From: Bacteroidales bacterium
Lineage (GTDB): Bacteria > Bacteroidota > Bacteroidia > Bacteroidales > F082
Reading direction: 5' to 3'
Assembly: GCA_016936355.1 (NCBI GenBank)
Contig: JAFGYB010000008.1
Span: 1 to 64,000 of the forward strand
Length of the DNA stretch: 64,000 nt
Position numbers and translations under genes: made by a program. Every line of letters starts with the position of its first letter. The stretch's first letter is position 1. Under the pieces are notes generated by a model. That model was not told the DNA's origin and did no database searches. It saw nothing but the letters and a program-made list of their open reading frames with translations. Positions 45,494 through 55,072 of the stretch are shown one piece after another.

Positions 45494-46570
45494 TTACTCC
45501 AGCAATATAGTATCCCCTTTCATCAGATCAGCTGTCATGCAGGAATGAACGGGCAAAATTCCCAGCACGTCACCCGGTTCCCATTTCTTCAATTCTTCGG
45601 AAGGCATTCTGACGATACCGTGTTCCTGCGAAAGTGAGGACACATAGGCTCCGGCTATAGGATCAGTCCATCGTCCGTCATCGTTCAGACGAACCACATA
45701 ACCGAACAACTGAAAACCTCTATCGGCAGCAATAAATTCTTTAGACAAATGCACACCGCCTCCATATACAACCAGTTCATTCCTGTCGGGATGAACAGCC
45801 ACCACCGGGCAGGCCAGGGCCACCGCTATATCGCTCAGAGAACAGGAACCCAAATGATACTGCATCACATCATAATACACAAAATTGCCCGGCCGGATCT
45901 CATCCAGTTCCGGGAAATCATCGGCTAAACTACACGACGGGGTATCGCCATACGACAGCATCAAATCGGGAAATTCATGAATGTATTTCTTTTTTAATGA
46001 GTTCAATTGTGCTTCAGCAGAGGCCTTAATCTCCAAAATTTCCTCCTTGCCTTTGGCATGATAGGTGTTCCCGGCATGGGTTAGAAATCCTTTGAAAGAT
46101 AAATCACCGGAAGTCCTCAGAATCTTCAGAATGGCATCAATTTCGTCGGTTTGCTTCGGCAGCAGTCCCGTACGGTGGTATCCTGTATCTATTTTGATAA
46201 AAACCCCCATGGGTGCCTGAGCCTGTACGTTGAGCCGGTGCGCCACCCCAGTGCTTTCTACCAGCACATTCAAATGCACCTGCTTTGCCAGTTGATTCAA
46301 TTCATCCATTTCCAGAATATTCAAAGGAAAGGCAATGGTAATATCCTGCCAGCCATCCGCAGCAAAAAAACGAGCCATGGATACCGACGAAACTGTAATT
46401 TGAGTGATTCCTTTTTGGCTAAACAGTTGTCCTACTTCCAGCGACTGGTGCGTTTTGAAATGTGGACGAAACACAACCGACGACCGTTTTGCTTTGGCCA
46501 GCATTCGGTCTATATTGGATTCTGCTCTGAATTTATCGACGAGAAAAACCGGTTTCGTAAAGTGCATCAT
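45494..46570 (-). CDS. D-threonine aldolase / D-serine dehydratase-like PLP enzyme
   Basis: A 358-residue fold-type III PLP enzyme with an alanine-racemase-like barrel. The PLP Lys lies in RPHFKTHQ (about residue 39), followed by KIDTGYHRTGL. The C-terminal beta domain ends with LPVHSCMTADL, where His and Cys match the metal ligands of the DSD1/D-threonine aldolase family. It probably cleaves or dehydrates a D-hydroxy amino acid. ATG 46570 and a second ATG right after it are both possible. It converges on the receiver/PEP-binding gene with a 2-nt gap. Confidence 0.88.
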   Translation of the reverse strand: MMHFTKPVFLVDKFRAESNIDRMLAKAKRSSVVFRPHFKTHQSLEVGQLFSQKGITQITVSSVSMARFFAADGWQDITIAFPLNILEMDELNQLAKQVHLNVLVESTGVAHRLNVQAQAPMGVFIKIDTGYHRTGLLPKQTDEIDAILKILRTSGDLSFKGFLTHAGNTYHAKGKEEILEIKASAEAQLNSLKKKYIHEFPDLMLSYGDTPSCSLADDFPELDEIRPGNFVYYDVMQYHLGSCSLSDIAVALACPVVAVHPDRNELVVYGGGVHLSKEFIAADRGFQLFGYVVRLNDDGRWTDPIAGAYVSSLSQEHGIVRMPSEELKKWEPGDVLGILPVHSCMTADLMKGDTILLE

Positions 46571-46710
46571 TTCCCAAACTATTAAATAACAAAAGTAGTA
46601 AACAAAAGCATAAGCAATGGTTCAAATCATTTTGCAGCACAATAAAACCCAATCGATTTCGTAAAATAGAAAAGTGTATTTTTAATTCAACAATTCTTGA
46701 CACACTTCAA

Positions 46711-47289
46711 ATGAAAAATGTACGAAAAATATTTCTGACCGCTTTCCCGGCTCTTGCTCTTGTGATGTTTTCTTCCTGCCATCAAAAAAAAGAGAATACT
46801 GTTGTTACTCCAAAAATCCAATACGATGTATCCATTAAAAGTCCGGATGCTTCCTTTGACTGGTGGATCCAAAATATTGCCGGTCCTCAGCGGGAACAAC
46901 TGGTATCAACCATTCTCAACGGCGCTTTAAGCGGAAAGTACCAGGCCTATGATTATTTCTACAAACCCATCAGCCGCGAAAAAGTAGCCCAAATTTTGAA
47001 CGATACTCTTAGGAAAACCGTACAAGACAAAAATCCTCCCTACGAACTAAAAGACACTCTGATCATTAAAAAAATAACAATTAAAAATATTGTCAAACTC
47101 AGGTTCCTGGAAAAGTGGGAAGTGAATGAAAACACGCTCTCATTTGAGAAGAAGGTTCTGGGGATCGCTCCCATTGCACGGATCACCGACCCTTCAGGGA
47201 ATACCCGTTGGCAACCTCTGTTCTGGCTCTTTCCTGACAAATCTTTTTTGAAAGAACTGAAGAAAAATCAACTAGAATCGGGACAGTAA
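46711..47289 (+). CDS. Lipoprotein resembling GldN/PorN
   Basis: A 192-residue lipoprotein (lipobox VMFSSC, Cys at 23). The remainder resembles the core of GldN/PorN, a type IX secretion component: LNGALSGKYQAYDYFYKPISREKVAQIL, then VKLRFLEKWEVNENTLSFEKKVLGIAPIA and WQPLFWLFP. GldN has the corresponding EDW-DKQRS-IGIAP and LFW motifs. GldN itself is longer and sits with gldKLM, which are absent here; a lipid anchor is also unusual. It may be a divergent stand-alone paralogue. The assignment rests on motif recognition only. Confidence 0.6.
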   Translation: MKNVRKIFLTAFPALALVMFSSCHQKKENTVVTPKIQYDVSIKSPDASFDWWIQNIAGPQREQLVSTILNGALSGKYQAYDYFYKPISREKVAQILNDTLRKTVQDKNPPYELKDTLIIKKITIKNIVKLRFLEKWEVNENTLSFEKKVLGIAPIARITDPSGNTRWQPLFWLFPDKSFLKELKKNQLESGQ

Positions 47290-47365
47290 ATCAACATTAT
47301 TTTGTGAACAAAAAGAACAGCCCAAAATTATTCGACCCGTCCTGATGTTTTAAATTTGTGCTACC

Positions 47366-48325
47366 ATGCATACAACTACAAAGTTTTCCATCCCAATTTT
47401 TCTGATCTTACTGTTTGTCGCCGTAAGTGATTCAGTGTGGGCACAAACCAACAGGAGAACTGTAGAATACATCAAAAAATACAAGGACATTGCCATCCGG
47501 AGCATGAAAAAATACAAAATTCCGGCGTCCATCACCCTGGCTCAGGCCATTCTGGAATCGGGAAGCGGTGACGGACGTTTGGCTCGAAAAGCGAACAATC
47601 ATTTCGGAATTAAATGCCACAGCGACTGGCGTGGAAAAACCTTCCACATGAATGACGATGCCCGGCATGAATGTTTCAGAAAATACAGCAACCCGGAAGC
47701 CTCCTTTGCCGATCATTCCAAATTTCTGACTACCAAAGGACGTTACTCCTTCCTGTTTAAGTACCCCATCACCGATTACAAAAAATGGGCGTACGGCTTA
47801 AAAAGAGCCGGCTATGCAACCAACCCGAGGTACCCCCAGCTGCTCATCAGTTTAATTGAGCGCTACCAACTGTACCGATACGACAAAGCAATACCCAAAA
47901 GATGGTGGCAGAAGGAAAAAACAACTGATATCCAGTATTCCGAGCCTGATACAGATCAGTTCGTTACTGCCGGAACCAATCCCAACGGACGACCGTATTA
48001 TTTGAACAACGGGAAAAAACTGGTCATCATCAAGAGCGGGGACACATTTAAAAAACTGGCATTCGATTTCGAAATACCGGTACATAAACTGGTTCATTTC
48101 AACGATGTTAAGCGGTCTTTTGTGTTGCACCCGGGAGACCTGATCTATTTGCAAAAGAAAGCCCGAAAAGCGGAACGTCCTTATTTCTATCATGTTGTAA
48201 AAGAAGGAGAAACATTGTGGCAGATTGCACAGCTTTACGGAATTAGGCTAAAAGTGCTGAGGAACAAAAACAATCTGCCGAGAGTGTATCAACCGGTCAC
48301 CGGAACCCGTCTTAAATTACGTTAA
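47366..48325 (+). CDS. Secreted glucosaminidase with two LysM domains
   Basis: A 319-residue peptidoglycan hydrolase. Signal peptide about 1-26 (ending VWAQ); GH73-type glucosaminidase domain about 32-175 with the catalytic Glu in TLAQAILESGSGDGRLA and NNHFGIKCHSDW; two LysM domains at about 222-268 (IIKSGDTFKKLAFDFEIPV) and 272-319 (HVVKEGETLWQIAQLYGI). It should cut glycan strands during growth or separation. A TAAATTTG box at 47351-47358 lies only 7 nt before the ATG, so the mRNA may be nearly leaderless. Confidence 0.93.
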   Translation: MHTTTKFSIPIFLILLFVAVSDSVWAQTNRRTVEYIKKYKDIAIRSMKKYKIPASITLAQAILESGSGDGRLARKANNHFGIKCHSDWRGKTFHMNDDARHECFRKYSNPEASFADHSKFLTTKGRYSFLFKYPITDYKKWAYGLKRAGYATNPRYPQLLISLIERYQLYRYDKAIPKRWWQKEKTTDIQYSEPDTDQFVTAGTNPNGRPYYLNNGKKLVIIKSGDTFKKLAFDFEIPVHKLVHFNDVKRSFVLHPGDLIYLQKKARKAERPYFYHVVKEGETLWQIAQLYGIRLKVLRNKNNLPRVYQPVTGTRLKLR

Positions 48326-48404
48326 GAGTCCATTATCGAGCCTGAGCAACCCTGCTAAGAAACATATTTTCCTTAAATTTACACCCTACTTAAAAAAGAT
48401 TATC

Positions 48405-49826
48405 ATGTTTCATAAATCAGTTTACACAAGCAGGCGTGCACAGTTGAAGAAAGAACTTGGTTCAGGCATCGCCTTGTTTTTAGGCAATGTGGATGCCGCT
48501 TTTAACTATGGTGCCAATACTTATTCTTTCCGGCAAGACAGTAATTTCCTCTATTATTTTGGTCTGGATCATGCCGGATTTTCCGGTGTTGTGGATGTGG
48601 ATAACGACACCGATTACCTCTTTGGAAACGATGTGGATATGGACGACATCATCTGGATGGGACCCCAACCGCTGGTATCGGAACTGGCAGCCGAAGTGGG
48701 AATCAGCAAAACAGCACCTTATGGTGATTTAACTTCCTTTGTCAGCAAAGCAGTTAAATCAGGTCAAAAAGTTCACTTTTTACCCCCTTACCGCGGGGAA
48801 ACCATTATTGAACTGGCTGCCTTGCTCAATCTTCCTGTTCAGGAAGTCAAAGCCCATGCTTCGACAGATCTTATCAAGGCTGTTGTGAAACAACGCGAGA
48901 TCAAAGACGAACATGAAATTGCTGAAATTGAGAAAGCCATGTTTACGGCCTATATGATGCATACCACATCCATGAAAATGGCACAGCCCGGTATGGTGGA
49001 ACAGGATATTGCCGGAACCATTGAAGGAATCGCCATCGCTTTGGGCGGCCCGGTTTCATTCCCGGTAATTCTCAGTGTGGACGGTCAGACTCTGCACAAC
49101 CACAACCATCACAATATTTTAAAAGAAGGCAGGATGATGGTTACCGATGCCGGTGCTGAAACCGCCATGCATTATGCCAGCGACATCACCCGTACCGTAC
49201 CGGTCGGTGGTAAATTCAACACCCGTCAGGCTGAAATCTATCAAATCGTTCTGGATGCCAATATGGAAGTCATCAAAGCTTCCAAACCGGGGGTCCTTTA
49301 CAGAGACATGCATTTTCTTGCTTCCCGGGTGATTATCGATGGATTAAAACAAGTCGGACTGATGAAGGGAGACACCGATGCCGCTCTGGAAGCCGGTGCC
49401 CATACTCTGTTTCTGCCCCACGGCCTGGGACACATGATGGGACTGGACGTGCACGACATGGAAGGCCTCGGTGAAGACTTTGTGGGTTATAATGAAAGCA
49501 TCAAACGATCCGATCAGTTTGGAACCGCTTACCTGAGAATGGCAAAAGCTTTGAAAACAGGCCATGTGGTTACCGATGAACCCGGAATTTACTTCATCCC
49601 TGCTCTGATCGATCAGTTTAAAGCGGAAGGCAAATTCAAAGACTTTGTTAACTACGAAAAACTGGAAACATACAAAGATTTTGGAGGGATCCGTATTGAA
49701 GATGATATCCTCATCACTGATCATGGTTGTACGGTTCTGGGCAAACCCATTCCCAAGACCATCAGCGAAGTGGAAAAAACCATGGCTGAACCCAGGGAGT
49801 GGATCAAACGCGAAGGATTTATTTAA
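48405..49826 (+). CDS. pepP: Xaa-Pro aminopeptidase (M24B)
   Basis: A 473-residue aminopeptidase P that removes N-terminal residues preceding proline. An N-terminal domain (about 1-165) precedes the pita-bread catalytic domain. The five metal ligands of the M24 family are visible: Asp in VTDAGAE, Asp in ASDITRT, His in LPHGLGHMMGLDVHD, Glu in VTDEPGIYF and Glu in GGIRIEDD. A perfect hairpin terminator follows the stop codon. Confidence 0.95.
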   Translation: MFHKSVYTSRRAQLKKELGSGIALFLGNVDAAFNYGANTYSFRQDSNFLYYFGLDHAGFSGVVDVDNDTDYLFGNDVDMDDIIWMGPQPLVSELAAEVGISKTAPYGDLTSFVSKAVKSGQKVHFLPPYRGETIIELAALLNLPVQEVKAHASTDLIKAVVKQREIKDEHEIAEIEKAMFTAYMMHTTSMKMAQPGMVEQDIAGTIEGIAIALGGPVSFPVILSVDGQTLHNHNHHNILKEGRMMVTDAGAETAMHYASDITRTVPVGGKFNTRQAEIYQIVLDANMEVIKASKPGVLYRDMHFLASRVIIDGLKQVGLMKGDTDAALEAGAHTLFLPHGLGHMMGLDVHDMEGLGEDFVGYNESIKRSDQFGTAYLRMAKALKTGHVVTDEPGIYFIPALIDQFKAEGKFKDFVNYEKLETYKDFGGIRIEDDILITDHGCTVLGKPIPKTISEVEKTMAEPREWIKREGFI

Positions 49827-49827
49827 T

Positions 49828-49855
49828 AAAAAAAGCGGCAAAGGCCGCTTTTTTT
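49828..49855 (+). terminator. Rho-independent terminator after pepP
   Basis: AGCGGC stem extended by an A-run paired to a T-run (49828-49839 with 49844-49855), loop AAAG, followed by T residues, two bases after the stop codon. Confidence 0.92.
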
Positions 49856-49945
49856 ATCCTACATCTACTTCAAAAACATTTATCTTTAGCTGCTTTTTCA
49901 ACCTTACATCAGTCCTGAGATAAAGGACGCTGTTGAGAAACCTTC

Positions 49946-50461
49946 ATGAAGAAATTATTTGCGCTCATATTATTTTCAGTTTTTCTGATCAATCTGGCTG
50001 CGATTCCGGTGGTATTTCACATTACACGGTTTATGATTCGCGAAGACATGGAGCAGAAGATCAGGGAAAACCCGGAGGAATCAGAACTGACGATGTTGAC
50101 TCTATCAGCGCAGGAATTCAGCTGCCTGCACTGGACCCGTGTGCTGAAAGAATTTGAATACAAAGGGAACATGTACGATGTAGTCAGAATCAAATCAGTG
50201 CAGCACAAAAAACTAATCTACTGCCTGAGCGACAACAGGGAAAAGCACTTACTGGCCCAGTACAGAACCCACCAGAAAACCAGAAAAAACAACCATCAAC
50301 GGACCAGTAAAACAGAACTCAGCAAATATTTTCCTGCAGAACAACATTACAGTTTCCCGTCCGGAGGAACTGATCTTATTTATTTTCATGCCCGTTCCCG
50401 AATTGTTTTGAACCGGCTCTCTCCTCCCTCACCGCCTCCCAAACCGATCATTTCTTGTTAA
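49946..50461 (+). CDS. Hypothetical exported or membrane-anchored protein upstream of the TonB receptor
   Basis: A 171-residue protein I cannot assign. One hydrophobic segment at about 5-27 is a signal anchor or signal peptide. The middle contains FEYKGNMYDVVRIKSVQHKKLIYCLSDNREKHLL, then a basic stretch, and the C terminus is proline-rich with a terminal Cys (LSPPSPPPKPIISC). Similar small exported proteins often precede TonB-dependent receptor genes in Bacteroidota. The spacing to the receptor (131 nt) and shared strand suggest a link, though a hairpin lies between them. Confidence 0.65.
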   Translation: MKKLFALILFSVFLINLAAIPVVFHITRFMIREDMEQKIRENPEESELTMLTLSAQEFSCLHWTRVLKEFEYKGNMYDVVRIKSVQHKKLIYCLSDNREKHLLAQYRTHQKTRKNNHQRTSKTELSKYFPAEQHYSFPSGGTDLIYFHARSRIVLNRLSPPSPPPKPIISC

Positions 50462-50466
50462 TTTAA

Positions 50467-50488
50467 GGTAGTTCCTGAAGGAGCTACC
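50467..50488 (+). other. Stable hairpin between the hypothetical gene and the TonB receptor gene
   Basis: GGTAGTTCC-TGAA-GGAGCTACC: a 9-bp stem with one G-T pair, five bases after the stop codon. There is no U-run, so it may be a processing or stabilising element, or a weak terminator. Confidence 0.5.
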
Positions 50489-50592
50489 CTAGTAGTTGAA
50501 TGTGAATTCCTGAGCCATTGGCTTTTGAATAGCATTTCCATATACCGGCCTCTTGATGCAAGAGATTCATTACAAATTATAATTGACAAAAA

Positions 50593-52737
50593 ATGAGAAA
50601 ATCGATACTATTCCTTATACTGCTTTTTGGCAGCAGCAGTTTTTTGTCGGCACAAAATCAAGCCGATACAACCCAAACACTCCAACTGAAGGAAGTGGTA
50701 ATATCCGCCAACCGACAACCTGTAAAACTAAAAAATAATCCGGGGGCACTTTCTTTAGTCACCCCGAAAACACTTTCCTTAATGCCCAAATCCATCGGTG
50801 CAGACGAAGCCCTGCGCCTGGTGCCCGGCGTGCGTATTGATAACCAGCACGACGGAGAACGGGTTCATATTTCCATCCGCGGTCAGGGTATTCTTACGGA
50901 AAACGGATTACGCGGGATCGGAGTCATCCTCGATGGTATTCCCGTCAACGATCCCTCCGGTTTTGCACCTGATCTGTATGATGTGGACTGGGCTACCGTG
51001 AAAAAAATTGAGGTAGTCAGGGGACCGGCTGCCGGATTGTATGGCGGCGCCAGCGCCGCCGGCATCCTGAACATTACCACCGAAAACGGAGGTCCCAAAC
51101 CTGTGGGAGGAGAAATTAGTCAAAGTCTGGGAAGTAATGGCTTTCTGAAGTCGCTGCTCCAGGTAGGAGGCACCAAAAACAATATAAATTACCGGGTAAG
51201 CTTTTCCCATACCAAAGGCAACGGATACAGGGAGCATCAGGCGTTCTGGGGAAACAATCTGTACGAAAAGGTTCATTTTACTCCTTCCGGGAAACTAACG
51301 ATCACTCAAATTGTAGCGCATACGGATTATTTTCAACAAAATCCCGAAGGACTGACACGGGATCAGCTGAACAATCCCCGCCAGGCCAATCCCGACGCCA
51401 ATCCTTTCAATGAATACCAAAAGACCCGGAGAAATACCATCGGTTTACACGGGAAATACCGGTTTAACCGGTACCAGGATCTCCAGGTCACTACTTATTT
51501 GCATGCATGGAATTATAAGGAAACCAGTAACAGGGCTGCCGAATATGATGACATCACCAATCCGGGTGCCAGTATTCAGTATAACCTGCATCTGACCACC
51601 GGAACAATGAAGCATGAACTGAGTCTGGGCAGCGACTGGCAGAATCAGCAAATCAGAACCTTTAAATTTGAAAGCAAGGCCAATCCGAACCGGGTGGAAA
51701 GCATTGATGAAACCAACCTGGAAACGGCTAATGTACTGGCTAATGAACGAGTTTATCAAAGGAGTCTGGGATTGTTTGCTTTCTATAAAATGACCGCCGG
51801 AAAGTTTACCTTAATTGCCAATCTGCGGCACGACGCCATCACCAACCAACTCACCGATAAACTGGCAGCCCCGGATACCGCTACCACATCCAAAAACTTT
51901 TCGCAGGTTTCCCTTCGGACAGGAATCAGTTATAGCTTTTCGGATGCGTTTACACTGTATGCTAACTGGAGTCAGGGGTTTATGCCGCCATCCACTGAAG
52001 AACTCGCCAGCAATCCCACCGGATATTCAGGCTTTAATACCCACCTGATTCCGGCTACTTCCAACAGTTATGAACTTGGGGCCAGAGGTTTTATTGGCAA
52101 AAAAGTGGATTATGAAATCACCGGATTTATTATGTACACAAAAAACGATTTCTTCCGTTTTAAACAGTCGGGTCGGGGGAATCAGGAAGTTTTTTACGGA
52201 AATGCCGGCAACAGCAAACGATTCGGCATCGAAGCCTTCCTGGCCTGGAATATTGTAAAAAACCTGACCTGGCAAACTGCTTATACTTTTGCTGATTATA
52301 AGTATACTTCAGCCACCATCGATCCGGTATATACCGATACATCCTATGTGCTGACAACACCTCCTGCACCGGGACAGTATTTGCCCAATTCCCCCAAACA
52401 TCAGCTCTATTCCGAATTGGTCTATAACTACAATAGATTTGTGTTCAGCTTCGCTACCAACTTCCAGTCGGAATGGGCCATCTACACTGATGCCAAAGCC
52501 TACAACAACGAACTGGATCCGGCCCTTTATCAAAACTGGCAAAAAGGATTTACGTTGTTCAATATCAGGGCAGCCTATCATTTCCATTTGTGCAAAGCCC
52601 GGGGCGAATTCAGCTTTTTCGTGCGCAACCTGACCAACCGAACCTATATGGCCTTCACCGAACCCGACCCGGACGGAAATGCCTATCAGCCGGGCCCGGG
52701 ACGTGAATTCTTCTGGAATGTTTCATTCAAATTTTAA
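50593..52737 (+). CDS. TonB-dependent outer-membrane receptor
   Basis: A 714-residue receptor with a signal peptide (about 1-21), a TonB-box-like segment (LKEVVISANRQ), a plug domain (about 45-160: LRLVPGVRIDNQHDGERVHISIRGQG, ILDGIPVNDPSG, VVRGPAAGLYGGASAAGILNI) and a 22-strand-type barrel ending in Phe (NVSFKF). The plug resembles iron/siderophore receptors such as FecA. No Fur box or cobalamin riboswitch is evident in the short upstream region, so the substrate is undetermined; an iron complex is a guess. A terminator follows. Confidence 0.93.
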   Translation: MRKSILFLILLFGSSSFLSAQNQADTTQTLQLKEVVISANRQPVKLKNNPGALSLVTPKTLSLMPKSIGADEALRLVPGVRIDNQHDGERVHISIRGQGILTENGLRGIGVILDGIPVNDPSGFAPDLYDVDWATVKKIEVVRGPAAGLYGGASAAGILNITTENGGPKPVGGEISQSLGSNGFLKSLLQVGGTKNNINYRVSFSHTKGNGYREHQAFWGNNLYEKVHFTPSGKLTITQIVAHTDYFQQNPEGLTRDQLNNPRQANPDANPFNEYQKTRRNTIGLHGKYRFNRYQDLQVTTYLHAWNYKETSNRAAEYDDITNPGASIQYNLHLTTGTMKHELSLGSDWQNQQIRTFKFESKANPNRVESIDETNLETANVLANERVYQRSLGLFAFYKMTAGKFTLIANLRHDAITNQLTDKLAAPDTATTSKNFSQVSLRTGISYSFSDAFTLYANWSQGFMPPSTEELASNPTGYSGFNTHLIPATSNSYELGARGFIGKKVDYEITGFIMYTKNDFFRFKQSGRGNQEVFYGNAGNSKRFGIEAFLAWNIVKNLTWQTAYTFADYKYTSATIDPVYTDTSYVLTTPPAPGQYLPNSPKHQLYSELVYNYNRFVFSFATNFQSEWAIYTDAKAYNNELDPALYQNWQKGFTLFNIRAAYHFHLCKARGEFSFFVRNLTNRTYMAFTEPDPDGNAYQPGPGREFFWNVSFKF

Positions 52738-52757
52738 ATCGACTTAATGGTTTCTCC

Positions 52758-52784
52758 ATGCGGGCCCGGGGGTCCGCATTTTTT
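52758..52784 (+). terminator. Rho-independent terminator after the TonB receptor gene
   Basis: Eight-base stem ATGCGGGC/GTCCGCAT with one G-T pair, loop CCGGGG, then six T (52779-52784). It starts 20 nt after the stop codon. Confidence 0.85.
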
Positions 52785-52980
52785 GGGCTGTACTCAAACA
52801 GGCTATTTTAAAAGAATTCCAAATTACAGGTATGAATCTTACAAAACAGGCTCCAAGCAAGGGGTTCAGGAACACACATTTTCCAGATTTACAGACAAAT
52901 GTTATTCCGAATAGCAATTAAGTTATAAATTTCACAAACCAAATTTTATATTTGCTCATCAAAAAATTAACCACTGAAAA

Positions 52981-54762
52981 ATGATTACAACTGATTTGAT
53001 GAACGGGGGCGAATTTCTGGTGAAGGATGTTCGGCCAGAAGATATTTTCATTCCTGAAGAATTTAATGAAGAGCAACTGATGATTGCCCAAACCTGCAAC
53101 GACTTTGTGGAAACCGAAGTGGCTCCCCATTTCGAAGCATTGGACAAACACGAAGAAGGGCTGATGCCCACTTTGCTGAAAAAAGCAGGTGAAATGGGAC
53201 TCCTGGGCATTGCCGTGCCGGAAGAACTGGAAGGGTTCGGACAGTCGTTTCTCACCAATATGAAAGCCAATGAGGCCATTGGTTCGGCGTATTCGTTTTC
53301 AGTGGCTTTCATGGCGCACACGGGAATCGGAACCCTGCCTCTTTTGTATTATGGAAACCAAGAGCAGAAACAAAAATATATTCCCCGGCTGGCGACCGGA
53401 GAATGGCTGGCAGCTTACTGCCTCACCGAACCCGGTGCAGGATCGGATGCCAATGCCGGTAAAACCAAAGCCGTATTGTCGGAAGACGGGAAACATTACG
53501 TTTTGAACGGTCAGAAAATGTGGATCACTAATGGAGGATTTGCCGATTTGCTTACCGTTTTTGCTAAAATCGATAACGACCGGGTGTTGAGTGCCTTTCT
53601 GGTGGAAAGTTCCTGGGAAGGAATCAGCATGAATCCGGAAGAAGAAAAAATGGGAATCAAGGGCTCTTCCACGCGACAGATTTTCTTCAACGACGTGAAA
53701 GTTCCGGTAGAAAATCTACTGGGCAACCGGGGACAGGGATTCCGCATTGCGCTAAACATTTTGCACGTAGGGCGCATTAAGTTGGGAGCAACCGTTATTG
53801 GTGCCATGCATCGCGCCGTCAACAACGCGGTGGGCTACTCTATGGAGCGCAAACAATTCGGATCCCCCCTTTCTGATTTTGGAGCCATTCAGCACAAACT
53901 GGCCGAACAGGTTGTAAAACTGTTTTCCACCGAATCGTCAGTGTACAGAGCCAGCAAGGACATTGAAAATGTAATTGATGCCAAAACTGAAGCCGGTTCA
54001 CCGCATGGTGAAGCCCACATCGAGGGAATTGCCGAATTCGAACCGGAATGTGCCCTGTTGAAAGTGTACGGATCCGAGTCGCTGGATTACATTGTTGACG
54101 AGATGGTCCAGATTTACGGAGGAATGGGATTTTCTTCCGAAGCTCCCGCAGACCGCTCGTATCGCGATTCGCGCATCAACCGCATCTTTGAAGGAACCAA
54201 CGAAATCAACCGGCTCATTGTAGCTGATTCGGAATTAAAAAGAGGGTTGAAACACAAAATAAACCTCTTTGAGAAAGCGGAAGAAGTCAAACAAATGCTG
54301 AACGGAAATCCTTCCGATCTAAATCATTTGGGATATTATGAGCTGAAACACGCCTATGTCAGTAACATCAAAAAAACCCTTCTGTTGCTCATGACCAGTG
54401 CCCACGAACATTTTGGTAAAAAACTAACATGGGAAGAAGAAATTCAGATGAATTTTGCCAACATGCTGATGTCAGTTTATGTGCTTGAATCTACCCTGTT
54501 ACGGATTGAGAAACTGGAACAAAAAGGGTTAAGATCTGACATTTCTGTTTATCGAGACATTCTGGATGTATTGACACAGAATGTGATGAATGAAGTACAG
54601 AAAGAAAGCAAAGAGGCTCTGAGTGCATTTTTAGAAGGAGAAGAAAAGAAAGAGATGCTCAGAAAACTGGAACTTTTCACAACCTACGAACCGGTCAACG
54701 CTAAAGAGAGCCGGCGGAGAATTGCCGGAAAATTGATCGACGATCAGGCATATAAATTCTAA
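52981..54762 (+). CDS. Acyl-CoA dehydrogenase
   Basis: A 593-residue flavoprotein of the acyl-CoA dehydrogenase family, longer than the ~380-residue type and built like VLCAD/ACAD9, with a C-terminal helical extension (about 440-590). FAD/substrate motifs are YCLTEPGAGSDA, MWITNGGFADL, and QIYGGMGFSSEAPADRSYRDSRINRIFEGTNEINRLI; the Glu in FEGTNEI is the expected catalytic base. It would oxidise long or branched acyl-CoAs; electron-transfer flavoprotein genes are not in the window. A TATATTTG -7-like box is at 52947-52954, 26 nt before the ATG. Confidence 0.94.
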   Translation: MITTDLMNGGEFLVKDVRPEDIFIPEEFNEEQLMIAQTCNDFVETEVAPHFEALDKHEEGLMPTLLKKAGEMGLLGIAVPEELEGFGQSFLTNMKANEAIGSAYSFSVAFMAHTGIGTLPLLYYGNQEQKQKYIPRLATGEWLAAYCLTEPGAGSDANAGKTKAVLSEDGKHYVLNGQKMWITNGGFADLLTVFAKIDNDRVLSAFLVESSWEGISMNPEEEKMGIKGSSTRQIFFNDVKVPVENLLGNRGQGFRIALNILHVGRIKLGATVIGAMHRAVNNAVGYSMERKQFGSPLSDFGAIQHKLAEQVVKLFSTESSVYRASKDIENVIDAKTEAGSPHGEAHIEGIAEFEPECALLKVYGSESLDYIVDEMVQIYGGMGFSSEAPADRSYRDSRINRIFEGTNEINRLIVADSELKRGLKHKINLFEKAEEVKQMLNGNPSDLNHLGYYELKHAYVSNIKKTLLLLMTSAHEHFGKKLTWEEEIQMNFANMLMSVYVLESTLLRIEKLEQKGLRSDISVYRDILDVLTQNVMNEVQKESKEALSAFLEGEEKKEMLRKLELFTTYEPVNAKESRRRIAGKLIDDQAYKF

Positions 54763-54775
54763 ATTCAGGGAGACA

Positions 54776-55072
54776 TCAGGCGCCTGCCGAGCGCAGGTGC
54801 TCCTTCATTCTGTTTTTTTGTTCATCGCTCAGGTGCAAATCAAGATGCTCAGGATCGATGGTTGCCCATTGTTTTATCTGCTGACTGATGAATCCGGATT
54901 GTTCATTAAATGATCGGCACAAGGAGCAAACAGCCAGGTGCAGGCGCAACTGAACACGTTTCGTACAGGGAATGGCTTCCACCGATTGACGGGTAATCAG
55001 CATTGTGGCCGTGTCGCAATCAAGCAACAGTGTGGTCATGCCTTGTTCCAATCTTTTCTTAATATTACTCAT
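54776..55072 (-). CDS. Putative zinc-finger anti-sigma factor
   Basis: A 98-residue soluble protein from ATG 55072, overlapping the sigma gene's end by 8 nt. It carries a zf-HC2/ZAS-like motif: CDTATMLITRQ, then a basic stretch, then HLAVCSLCRSF, i.e. C...H-x3-C-x2-C, as in anti-sigma factors. There is no transmembrane helix, so any signal would be cytosolic. An alternative start at 55039 is possible. The overlap with the ECF sigma gene and shared strand make the regulatory pairing likely. Confidence 0.8.
   Translation of the reverse strand: MSNIKKRLEQGMTTLLLDCDTATMLITRQSVEAIPCTKRVQLRLHLAVCSLCRSFNEQSGFISQQIKQWATIDPEHLDLHLSDEQKNRMKEHLRSAGA

Noticed and set aside
50462-50592. Cobalamin or other riboswitch ahead of the TonB receptor gene
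   Set aside because: Only 131 nt, with a single simple hairpin and no conserved B12-box-like sequence that I can see.
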